From JBGTHB01 sp041746415 (GTDB lineage Bacteria > Pseudomonadota > Gammaproteobacteria > Coxiellales > Coxiellaceae), in the NCBI GenBank assembly GCA_041746415.1, contig JBGTHB010000089.1, positions 1 through 9,576 on the forward strand: a DNA stretch of 9,576 nt. Direction: 5' to 3'. How positions within the stretch are numbered: the stretch's first letter is position 1; every line of letters begins with the position of its first letter. The position numbers and the translations under genes are program-made. This document shows positions 1-5,967 of the stretch, one piece after another. The notes under the pieces were generated by a model. That model was not told the DNA's origin. It made no database searches and was given only the letters and a program-made list of their open reading frames with translations.

Positions 1-1104
1 ATCGCCCACAACACGATGCTGAATAAATTTAAAAGCGGGTTGGCGCGCCAAATTGCCACAAATAACAGGCCGTGTTTCAATCCCGTTTTCTTCGAGATAA
101 CTTTGTAGATTATTACGCAATAAGTTATCGCGACACAAAATGGGATAACCAAACCAGGTTGCGTCAACGTTTGGCGTTATTTGCATCGGTAAAAAATAAC
201 CTTTATTAATCTCTTCCCTAAAGGCCTGTGTCCACAGGTTGGCAATTTCCACTCGTCTTTGATTAAATCTTTCGAGCTTATCAATTTGCAATAAGCCAAA
301 CGCCGCATTAATTTCTGTAGGCCGCAAGTTAAAGCCTGTATTAATAAATAAAAAACGCGGATCTATATCTGGATAGTTAGACTCAACTGCAACACGATTT
401 TTCAAATGACGCGTCCATCCATGCGCTCTCTGTGCACGAAAAATCTCTGCTAGCTCAGCATGCTTAGTCACAACCATACCACCCTCTATGGTTGTAATGT
501 GATGCGAAAAGAAAAATGAATACGTGCCTATATCACCCAGTGTGCCAACAAATTGCTCGTTATAGCGCGTACCCAATGCTTCACAGGTATCCTCAACAAT
601 CCAAAGTTTATTTTCTTTAGCAAAGTTCGCCACAAAATCCATATCTACAGCGTTACCCAAAACATGCACAGGACAAATCACTTTTGTACGATCAGACAAA
701 GCGCGTTGTATTGAAGCAGGATTCATTTGCAGTGTCAGCGGATCACAATCCACCAGCACAGGTACGAGCCCTGCTTGAACGATTGGCCAAATAGTGGTTG
801 ACCATGTCACAGAAGGCACAATCACTTCATCACCTGGATTTACTTTTTGCTTGCCATCAATATCAGGACATAGTGGGTTTACAAGCGAAAAAAATGCCAA
901 CAAATTTGCACTAGAGCCTGAGTTCACAAAAACAGCTTCTTCTGCACGCATGTATTTTGCGAATTTTTCTTCGAACTCAAAACACTTGTGCGACATCGTC
1001 ACGTGTCCACAACGCAGCACATTAATGGCAGCCTGAATCTCTTCCTCATTAAATGTCGGTGCATTCAGAGCGATTGTAGGTTTTACGCTAGTTTCCAAAT
1101 TCAT
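1..1104 (-). CDS. ColD-like PLP-dependent sugar 3-dehydratase (DegT/DnrJ/EryC1/StrS fold), C-terminus cut by window edge
   Basis: An open frame of 368 codons runs from ATG at 1104 off the left edge without a stop. An AAGGA ribosome site lies 6 bases before the ATG. I translated it by hand from the minus strand. It has the DegT/StrS-fold layout: VNSGSSANL near residues 61-68, VPSVTWSTT near 97-105, EDTCEALG near 171-178 and SFFFSHHITTIEGG at 196-209. In aminotransferases of this fold the last motif carries the Lys that binds PLP; here His201 sits at that place. That exchange defines GDP-4-keto-6-deoxymannose 3-dehydratase (ColD) and CDP-4-keto-6-deoxyglucose 3-dehydrase (E1/RfbH). The RAHGWTR and GFNLRP motifs and the absence of E1's iron-sulfur cysteine cluster favour ColD (about 388 residues, so some 20-30 residues are probably missing). 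Expected role: cytoplasmic C3 deoxygenation using PLP and glutamate, giving a 3,6-dideoxyhexose precursor such as for colitose. Exact substrate is inferred. Confidence 0.88.
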   Translation of the reverse strand, partial: MNLETSVKPTIALNAPTFNEEEIQAAINVLRCGHVTMSHKCFEFEEKFAKYMRAEEAVFVNSGSSANLLAFFSLVNPLCPDIDGKQKVNPGDEVIVPSVTWSTTIWPIVQAGLVPVLVDCDPLTLQMNPASIQRALSDRTKVICPVHVLGNAVDMDFVANFAKENKLWIVEDTCEALGTRYNEQFVGTLGDIGTYSFFFSHHITTIEGGMVVTKHAELAEIFRAQRAHGWTRHLKNRVAVESNYPDIDPRFLFINTGFNLRPTEINAAFGLLQIDKLERFNQRRVEIANLWTQAFREEINKGYFLPMQITPNVDATWFGYPILCRDNLLRNNLQSYLEENGIETRPVICGNLARQPAFKFIQHRVVGD

Positions 1105-1439
1105 ATTTATCCTTTTTTTAACGTTATAAAATAAACATCACAGTTTTGTTTAATGTTTTAATTGATGATTGTTGTGTAAATTTGAGATAGCTGTCACCAT
1201 TAAGTATCCGTTTACCACTTTAAATCAATGAAAAAACTCTAAATTTATCATGCGCCTTCAACAATAACCCTGCTAAGATCCAACCTAACCACAAAAAATG
1301 GCTCACATTATCCTTTATCATCAGGCATCAAGCAACCTATAATTGACACGCGAATTGTCTCTAAATTGACTCATAAAAAAGCAACCGAGGAATAAAAAGT
1401 TAAGCATGGGGGTTAACGAACGACGCGGCTAGCTACAGG

Positions 1440-1458
1440 CGATACAAGTACAGTATCG
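1440..1458 (+). repeat. 6-bp hairpin just before a terminator-like stem
   Basis: CGATAC (1440-1445) and GTATCG (1453-1458) are perfect complements around the 7-base loop AAGTACA. Only 8 bases separate it from the 10-bp stem at 1467-1490. Two adjacent hairpins of which the second is followed by Ts is the usual 3' end of a small RNA, but this alone does not prove transcription. Confidence 0.4.
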
Positions 1459-1466
1459 AAAAGCGG

Positions 1467-1493
1467 ATAAGACACTGGAAAGTGTCTTATTTT
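1467..1493 (+). terminator. Candidate intrinsic terminator, plus-strand orientation
   Basis: ATAAGACACT (1467-1476) and AGTGTCTTAT (1481-1490) form a perfect 10-bp stem with a GGAA tetraloop, followed by TTT and, after a short gap, another TTTT. The T run is short and the stem is only modestly G+C-rich. On the minus strand the stem is followed by CCGCTTTT, a poorer T tract, so the plus strand is the better reading. No plus-strand gene lies upstream in the window. It may instead act weakly in both directions as the end of the methyltransferase transcript, about 190 bases past that gene's stop. Confidence 0.45.
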
Positions 1494-1508
1494 AGATTGA
1501 TTTTGTGC

Positions 1509-1531
1509 GGTACATGGTTACCAAGGTACAT
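1509..1531. repeat. Short direct repeat GGTACAT, two copies
   Basis: GGTACAT occurs at 1509-1515 and 1525-1531, 16 bases (about 1.5 helical turns) apart start to start, with a GGTTACC palindrome between them. It may be a paired protein-binding site or chance; no neighbouring promoter is evident. Confidence 0.25.
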
Positions 1532-1574
1532 ATGCCATTCGTCTTTTAAAGCGACGCGAGCATGGTCAAGGCAA

Positions 1575-1589
1575 GCTATGAGTCATAGC
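1575..1589. repeat. Perfect 15-base palindrome
   Basis: GCTATGA and TCATAGC flank a central G. It lies about 95 bases beyond the methyltransferase stop codon, in non-coding sequence. Its function is unknown; operator-like symmetry or a remnant are both possible. Confidence 0.35.
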
Positions 1590-1683
1590 CGACTTAAATC
1601 TGAGCAAAGATAAGCACACTGCCAAAACACCAGCCCTGCCAATACCAAGAAACAAAAGGCAAATAGGTAAGCCGGCTGAGCGA

Positions 1684-2442
1684 CTAAACATATTTAAATG
1701 CAATGCTATTACCGCAAGTAAACAACTTTTCGAGCCGAGAATCCGAAAGTAGCTCTGATTTAACAAAGCGCGTTACATCAGGCCATGCTTTACGAGCATA
1801 ATCATCAATAAACAATATTCCATCCTTGTTAAGCATTTCAATATAATTAGTAACGTCTGATTTAATTCCTCTGTATGAATGATCTCCATCTACAATGATA
1901 AGATCATATAATTTAACTTGAGCAGCTTTAATAGCACGTATATCAGTACTGTAATAAGGTATTAAAGTAACTTTATCATCTGGCACCTGACTAAGCTTTC
2001 TGTTTTTCTCAAATATCTGCTCAGTGACATGAACACCAGATTGCTTGTCAATCGCATCACCATAGTAACCATGAAACGGATCAATTGCCGCAAGTTGAAT
2101 ATCAGAAAAATAACCTTTGCATTGGTCAAACAGTATAAATAAACCCAAACCAAACAGACTACCTATTTCCAATACATTAACCATTTGCTTATTAATGGAA
2201 CGAAGCGTCAAAATGCGAATAATAGCATCAAAAATTCTGCATGCTAATCTACCATGGCAGTAGCTCTCTAAATTGATCACTGCCTGCATCATTCGCCTTA
2301 TCTCACAAATTTGCAACTCAACCTTAAGCTCTTTAGCCAAACATAATAGCTTTCGAATTTCTGCTGAGTTCAATCGACGGCTATGCTTTCTTGAAAAAAA
2401 TAAACTAATCGGAAAAAGCTGTCGCACCAACTGAAATAACAT
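1684..2442 (-). CDS. Class I SAM-dependent methyltransferase (Methyltransf_24-like)
   Basis: The protein has 252 residues from ATG at 2442; a GTG four codons upstream (2454) is an alternative. Neither start has a clear ribosome site. The Rossmann-fold signature is plain: VLEIGSLFGLG at 90-100 is motif I (SAM glycine loop), AIDPF at 119-123 follows, IIVDGDHSY at 182-190 is the DGDHSY motif typical of this family, and ILFIDDY at 209-215 is the next strand. The first 80 or so residues are a basic, helical extension without a membrane segment. In polysaccharide loci this family usually O-methylates a sugar or supplies an enzyme of unknown acceptor; the substrate cannot be read from the sequence. 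The gene is monocistronic as seen, divergent from the GT2 gene, and strongly A+T-rich (16 G+C of 60 in 1861-1920, against 27 of 60 in a sampled line of the ColD-like gene). An imperfect inverted repeat, AACACT/AGTGTT, surrounds the GTG codon. Confidence 0.82.
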   Translation of the reverse strand: MLFQLVRQLFPISLFFSRKHSRRLNSAEIRKLLCLAKELKVELQICEIRRMMQAVINLESYCHGRLACRIFDAIIRILTLRSINKQMVNVLEIGSLFGLGLFILFDQCKGYFSDIQLAAIDPFHGYYGDAIDKQSGVHVTEQIFEKNRKLSQVPDDKVTLIPYYSTDIRAIKAAQVKLYDLIIVDGDHSYRGIKSDVTNYIEMLNKDGILFIDDYARKAWPDVTRFVKSELLSDSRLEKLFTCGNSIAFKYV

Positions 2443-2597
2443 AGAAACACTCACAGTGAAGAAGTGTTCATACTACGAGCAATTTTTTGAAGCATCAAGG
2501 TTTTTATTATTCTAAAACTCCGTGACAGATATTTCCTCAGCTAAATTTACACCAAGCAAAGAATTTTGAGCGCAACCATTCACATTAACCCATAAGA

Positions 2598-2638
2598 AAA
2601 GGTAACCAGAAGCTACAATTGTTACCTTTCCGGTAGCT
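2598..2638. repeat. Two overlapping inverted repeats that cannot both fold as simple hairpins
   Basis: AAAGGTAAC (2598-2606) pairs with GTTACCTTT (2621-2629), a perfect 9-bp stem. AGCTAC (2611-2616), inside that loop, pairs with GTAGCT (2633-2638). The two stems interlock, so they would be alternative folds or an H-type pseudoknot. On the minus strand the 9-bp stem is followed by TCTT, giving a weak terminator look. The element lies in the divergent region between the methyltransferase and the GT2 gene. Confidence 0.35.
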
Positions 2639-2639
2639 A

Positions 2640-2668
2640 TTCGCCAACGCAAAATGCGCTTTTATAAA
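2640..2668 (+). promoter_or_regulatory. Candidate sigma70 promoter of the GT2 gene
   Basis: TATAAA (2663-2668) is a 5 of 6 match to the -10 consensus. TTCGCC (2640-2645), a weak 3 of 6 -35, lies 17 bases before it. Transcription would begin near 2675, giving a leader of about 60 bases that contains the palindrome at 2691-2711. The weak -35 suggests low basal activity or an activator. Confidence 0.3.
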
Positions 2669-2690
2669 TATAAGTAACAGAGTAAAATCA

Positions 2691-2711
2691 CATGATTAAA
2701 ATTTAATCATG
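2691..2711. promoter_or_regulatory. Perfect 21-base palindrome in the GT2 leader; operator-like
   Basis: CATGATTAAA and TTTAATCATG are exact reverse complements around one central A. The site ends 22 bases before the ATG and 10 bases before the ribosome site AGGTGG (2722-2727). As DNA it has the symmetry expected for a dimeric regulator. As RNA it could fold into a 7-bp stem with a 7-base loop just upstream of the ribosome site. No cognate regulator is in the window. Confidence 0.45.
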
Positions 2712-2733
2712 AACACAGCATAGGTGGTAAAAA

Positions 2734-3711
2734 ATGATTTCAGTTATCCTGCCTGTTAAAAATAACGCTGAAACCATTGCCGGAGCACTTCTTTCTATCT
2801 TACATCAATCTATTGAGGAGCTTGAAATTATTGTCATTGATGACCACAGTAACGATAACACAGTAAATATCATTAATGAAATCGACAAATCTTACCGCAA
2901 GATAACCGTATACAAAAATGAAAATGGCACAGGTATTGCATCTGGTTTAAATCTAGGGCTAAACAAGGCCAAATTTGAATTTGTGGCTAGAATGGACGCC
3001 GATGACGAAGCGTTACCAAAACGCCTTGAGCAACAACTTAATTATTTACAAGCTAACAAAAATGTAGCTGTTGTTGGCGGTCAAGTATTGCTTATGGGTC
3101 AAACAACCAAACAAGATTGTGTGCTGAATTATGAAACGGACCCAACTAAAATAAATTCTCTTCTTTTAAATTATAGTGTTTTAAATCATCCATCTGTAAT
3201 GTATCGCAAATCCGCTGTACTAAAAGTGGGAGGATATCGTGAATTTTTCAAAAATGCAGAAGACTATGATCTTTGGCTAAGGCTTTTAAGTGCCAACTAC
3301 GAAATTGCCAATCTCTCTCAACCACTACTGCGCTATAATTTATCGCTTGGTGGGGCCACCATTTCCAAACGCTGGGTTCAATATATTTATCATCGCATGG
3401 CTCAACATGCGCATTACTATCCAGAAGACAAACTGAATGAGGCACTTTATAAAGAAATTGAACAACGCTACCACTACCTCTATGATCATTACACCGTATC
3501 TACCTACGCCTTAACACTAGATTGGTTACTGAAAGCTAGACAATATAAAAAAGCATGGGCGCTTTTGAAATTAATACCAAAAAAATGGTCTTACTATTCT
3601 ATAGCAAAAATCGTTACCGCCGTTTTTAACGGAATATTCCGTTTAAAGTACTGTCCTTATGTCAAAAAATTTTATACTCCATATAAAAACGTGAGCGACA
3701 CGCGAAATTAA
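2734..3711 (+). CDS. Family 2 glycosyltransferase (GT-A fold)
   Basis: The product has 325 residues; the ATG is preceded at 6 bases by AGGTGG. The GT2 domain fills residues 1 to about 220: ISVILPVKNNAETI at 2-15 is the first strand and nucleotide-binding loop, VIDDHSND at 34-41 the second, and MDADDE at 87-92 carries the DxD metal/nucleotide motif (D88, D90). EDYDLWLRL at 176-184 matches the ED motif with the likely catalytic base at D177. The C-terminal 100 residues are basic and aromatic but have no clear transmembrane helix, so it is probably a peripheral cytoplasmic-face enzyme that adds one sugar from a nucleotide donor. It is the only plus-strand gene, ends 27 bases from the oppositely oriented oxidoreductase, and has no recognisable terminator in that gap. 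Donor and linkage cannot be read from sequence. Confidence 0.9.
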   Translation: MISVILPVKNNAETIAGALLSILHQSIEELEIIVIDDHSNDNTVNIINEIDKSYRKITVYKNENGTGIASGLNLGLNKAKFEFVARMDADDEALPKRLEQQLNYLQANKNVAVVGGQVLLMGQTTKQDCVLNYETDPTKINSLLLNYSVLNHPSVMYRKSAVLKVGGYREFFKNAEDYDLWLRLLSANYEIANLSQPLLRYNLSLGGATISKRWVQYIYHRMAQHAHYYPEDKLNEALYKEIEQRYHYLYDHYTVSTYALTLDWLLKARQYKKAWALLKLIPKKWSYYSIAKIVTAVFNGIFRLKYCPYVKKFYTPYKNVSDTRN

Positions 3712-3738
3712 TAACTTAGCCTCAATGATCGACAAATT

Positions 3739-4758
3739 TTAAAGTTTTGATCGCAATGAATTTTCACAAGTTCCCTTTACAGTTAGAAAAGGCTGTGACG
3801 ACCAATATCCTCTTAAGCTATCCACCATAGTTGCAATATCAATACTCGCCTGCCAAGGCATTTGCTTGCTTTCCAATTGGTCATTAACCAAACAGCTCTG
3901 CACTTCACGAATCTCATATTCAAAACCATTACACTCATGAGGAAAACAAAACGTAGACATAACACCCTCATTAGATTGTAATTTTACTTCTTGTGCACAC
4001 CAAAAATCTGGAATACTAATTCGCCCTGTTGTGCCAATTAAAATAGCATCTTGTGGCGTAGCTAAGTTAATAGCTGAGCTAAGCAATGCTATTTGCCCAT
4101 TCTCATAACCAAATAAATATGCTGATGCCTCATCCACACCTGTAGCACCTATATAAGCTGTACTGCTTATCTGCATTGGCTGCCCTAGGAAAATTGCAGC
4201 TAAATGCAAAGGATAAACGCCGACATCCAGAATAGCTCCGCCCCCTAGGGCACTATTCAAATGTCTGCCCAACTCATCACCTGTTGTTTTAAACCCGAAG
4301 TCTGCCTTAAGCATTCGCAGCTCACCAATCTCGCCTTGCAAAACCAGTTCACGTGCTTTGAGAATTGCGGGAAAAAATCGCATCCACATTGCTTCCATTA
4401 AAAACAAATTGTGCTTTTTAGCCAGCTCAGTTAGCTCTATTGCTTCATCAGCAGTGACAGCCATCGGTTTTTCACATAACACCGCTTTGTTATTTCTAAG
4501 ACAAGCTTTAACAGAAGAAACGTGTTGAGAAGTACAATTTGCGACATAAACAACATCTATATCTGACCTTGAAAGCAACTCATCATAATTTTCATAATAA
4601 TGAGATGCGCCAAATTCATGAGCGTATTCTTTTGCACGCCCAGAGTGCGAAGAAGCAAACGCAACTAATTTAGCGTTCTTATCCTGCTGCAGCGCGGTCG
4701 CAAATCGTTTAGCAATATAACCGCAGCCAATAACTCCCCAACGAATTTCAGTTCTCAT
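3739..4758 (-). CDS. Gfo/Idh/MocA family NAD(P)-dependent oxidoreductase, dihydrodiol-dehydrogenase-like
   Basis: The product has 339 residues from ATG at 4758. This ATG is chosen over the GTG directly before it (4761) because the AGGAGG site at 4763-4768 is 4 bases from the ATG and only 1 from the GTG. The Rossmann domain begins WGVIGCGYIAKRF (7-19). CEKPMA at 95-100 holds the family Lys (K97), and LDVGVYPLH at 177-185 holds the D178/H185 active-site pair. EAMWMRFFP (122-130) resembles the trans-1,2-dihydrobenzenediol dehydrogenase branch. Members act on sugars, inositols or nucleotide sugars; some (for example KijD10) are ketoreductases in deoxysugar pathways. It is the last gene of the minus-strand operon, and its ATG shares a base with the previous gene's TGA (TGATG). 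A sugar-modifying role is inferred from context; substrate unknown. Confidence 0.88.
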   Translation of the reverse strand: MRTEIRWGVIGCGYIAKRFATALQQDKNAKLVAFASSHSGRAKEYAHEFGASHYYENYDELLSRSDIDVVYVANCTSQHVSSVKACLRNNKAVLCEKPMAVTADEAIELTELAKKHNLFLMEAMWMRFFPAILKARELVLQGEIGELRMLKADFGFKTTGDELGRHLNSALGGGAILDVGVYPLHLAAIFLGQPMQISSTAYIGATGVDEASAYLFGYENGQIALLSSAINLATPQDAILIGTTGRISIPDFWCAQEVKLQSNEGVMSTFCFPHECNGFEYEIREVQSCLVNDQLESKQMPWQASIDIATMVDSLRGYWSSQPFLTVKGTCENSLRSKL

Positions 4759-5942
4759 CACACCTCCTGATTACAGAATTTCTGCAACAGCACCTCATAT
4801 TCTTGAGACATTTGATGCGCGGTCTTGCGCTGTTGAGTAATAAGCGTTTGATGTGCACGCAACAACAGTTCGCGATTTTCTAAAAGTGCATCCAACTGAA
4901 TTCGTAATTGTTCTGCACTTGGCGCTATTAAAAAACCAAAAGTTTCATTCACCCGCTCGCAAAGCGCACCAACTTGGCTTGCAATGACTGGAATGCGAGC
5001 ATGTAATAATTCCGTCAAGGTATAGGAATAGGTTTCAGGAACCAAAGGAAAAACCAGCCCCACGTCAGGAGCAATGCGTCGAAGAATCTCTGGCAACTCT
5101 TGTTGTTCGTAGCTTGGAATAATTTCTTTTGCCCATGCTTGCGCTACTCTATAGCCAGACTCTCCACAACCCATCACATAAATATCAATTTGATCTTTAT
5201 AATCAGGCAAAACTTTCTCAAGTATCGCCCACCCTTTATACCAAAGGTGACGGCCCAAAAAAACCAATCTTAACTTTCGCCCTGGTACTGCACCACCAAA
5301 ACAATCTAAAAATTCGGTAGACAATCCATGTGGCACAACATTGATAGGAAATTCTGACAAGCGTGGCTCAATTTTACAAATTCGACTCGCTGTGTCTTGG
5401 GTTGGCGCAACAAAAATCAAGCTATTAGCTCGTGAAACAAAAGCATTTCGAACTGACACAAATTTCTCATACGAAACGCCGCCGTATAAATTTGTAGCTG
5501 GATTAGAAGCAATGCACTTTTTCAAATCACTAGCGTGGCAACGTTGGCAAGGTTGATTAAAATAACCAAACGTTCCTGCACAAACATACACAAAATCATG
5601 TAAAATAATCACTTTTTTAATCGGCAAGTCTAATAAATCTAATGAATAACCAAATAATGTAGAAACGTACATAGCATCAATATGATAGTTCTTCACCAAT
5701 TTTAAAACCCATTGATAAAGTTCTGCCGATACTAAATCAATTTTTTCAATGATCTTAGTCGTAGGCACAAAAGTATCAAGCACCTTACCACTACCATCAT
5801 AAAAAAAATAACGCTGCCCATAAACAGCCTCTGTTCCGTCCCAATTAATGAGATAAGACGGCTCCTCATTGCCGGCCATGTGATCAGTCACCCATCGAAC
5901 CAAACCACCGGGCCAATAATGTGCTATATGCAGTATAACCAT
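4758..5942 (-). CDS. Glycosyltransferase, GT-B fold, GT4-like, with a cysteine cluster
   Basis: The product has 394 residues; ATG at 5942, preceded at 10 bases by AGGCGG. The N-terminal domain starts ILHIAHYWPGGLVRW (3-17), the Gly-Gly acceptor loop of GT4 enzymes. ILHDF (113-117) is the conserved His strand. C132, C135 and C143 form a CxxC-x7-C cluster after it, which could be structural or bind zinc. The C-terminal donor domain shows FLGRHLWYKG (228-237; R231 and K236 likely contact the donor phosphates) and ETYSYTLTE (303-311), the E-x7-E motif. The fold and motifs indicate a retaining enzyme acting at the cytoplasmic face of the membrane on a lipid-linked glycan; no membrane helix is seen. 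It overlaps the oxidoreductase by one base and follows the previous glycosyltransferase after 25 bases. Donor sugar unknown. Confidence 0.88.
   Translation of the reverse strand: MVILHIAHYWPGGLVRWVTDHMAGNEEPSYLINWDGTEAVYGQRYFFYDGSGKVLDTFVPTTKIIEKIDLVSAELYQWVLKLVKNYHIDAMYVSTLFGYSLDLLDLPIKKVIILHDFVYVCAGTFGYFNQPCQRCHASDLKKCIASNPATNLYGGVSYEKFVSVRNAFVSRANSLIFVAPTQDTASRICKIEPRLSEFPINVVPHGLSTEFLDCFGGAVPGRKLRLVFLGRHLWYKGWAILEKVLPDYKDQIDIYVMGCGESGYRVAQAWAKEIIPSYEQQELPEILRRIAPDVGLVFPLVPETYSYTLTELLHARIPVIASQVGALCERVNETFGFLIAPSAEQLRIQLDALLENRELLLRAHQTLITQQRKTAHQMSQEYEVLLQKFCNQEV
4763..4768 (-). promoter_or_regulatory. Strong ribosome binding site deciding the oxidoreductase start
   Basis: AGGAGG on the minus strand lies within the last codons of the upstream glycosyltransferase. 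It is the best Shine-Dalgarno sequence I noticed in the window and, with the TGATG stop-start junction, indicates translational coupling. Confidence 0.7.
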
Positions 5943-5967
5943 TATAAAATAGCCGCCTAATTAAAAG

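Larger units (their letters stand above)
1105..1683. other. Gene-free region of about 580 bases between the ColD-like gene and the methyltransferase
   Basis: I find no convincing coding region on either strand. The right part (about 1399-1600) is rich in inverted repeats: GTTAA/TTAAC around 1399-1417, a 6-bp hairpin at 1440-1458, a 10-bp hairpin at 1467-1490, and a 15-base palindrome at 1575-1589. A TTGACA hexamer on the plus strand at 1343-1348 has no good -10 partner at 17 bases. The left part (1105-1340) is A+T-rich and should hold the promoter of the minus-strand ColD-like gene, but no clear -35/-10 pair stands out. The region could be a decayed gene, a recombination joint in the polysaccharide locus, or a non-coding RNA locus. 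Confidence 0.6.

Noticed and set aside
794..1036. A plus-strand 80-codon frame
   Set aside because: It lies entirely antisense to the conserved N-terminal half of the ColD-like gene.
1343..1371. A plus-strand promoter from TTGACA at 1343
   Set aside because: At 17 bases the -10 position reads TTGACT (3 of 6). A second -35-like TTGACT at 1366 also lacks a good -10, so I do not list it as a feature.
1595..1690. A plus-strand open stretch running into the methyltransferase region, considered as a decayed transposase or glycan gene
   Set aside because: There is no start codon, no motif I can recognise, and it continues antisense into a real gene.
1566..1766. A 66-codon minus-strand frame, hydrophobic in character, overlapping the methyltransferase 3' end
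   Set aside because: It overlaps the well-supported methyltransferase in another frame, has no clear ribosome site and no recognisable domain. The opposite strand is also open here, so the openness carries no information.
3712..3738. A shared terminator between the convergent GT2 and oxidoreductase genes
   Set aside because: GATC-containing inverted segments occur around the junction, but no stem longer than about 4 bp forms and there is no proper T tract.
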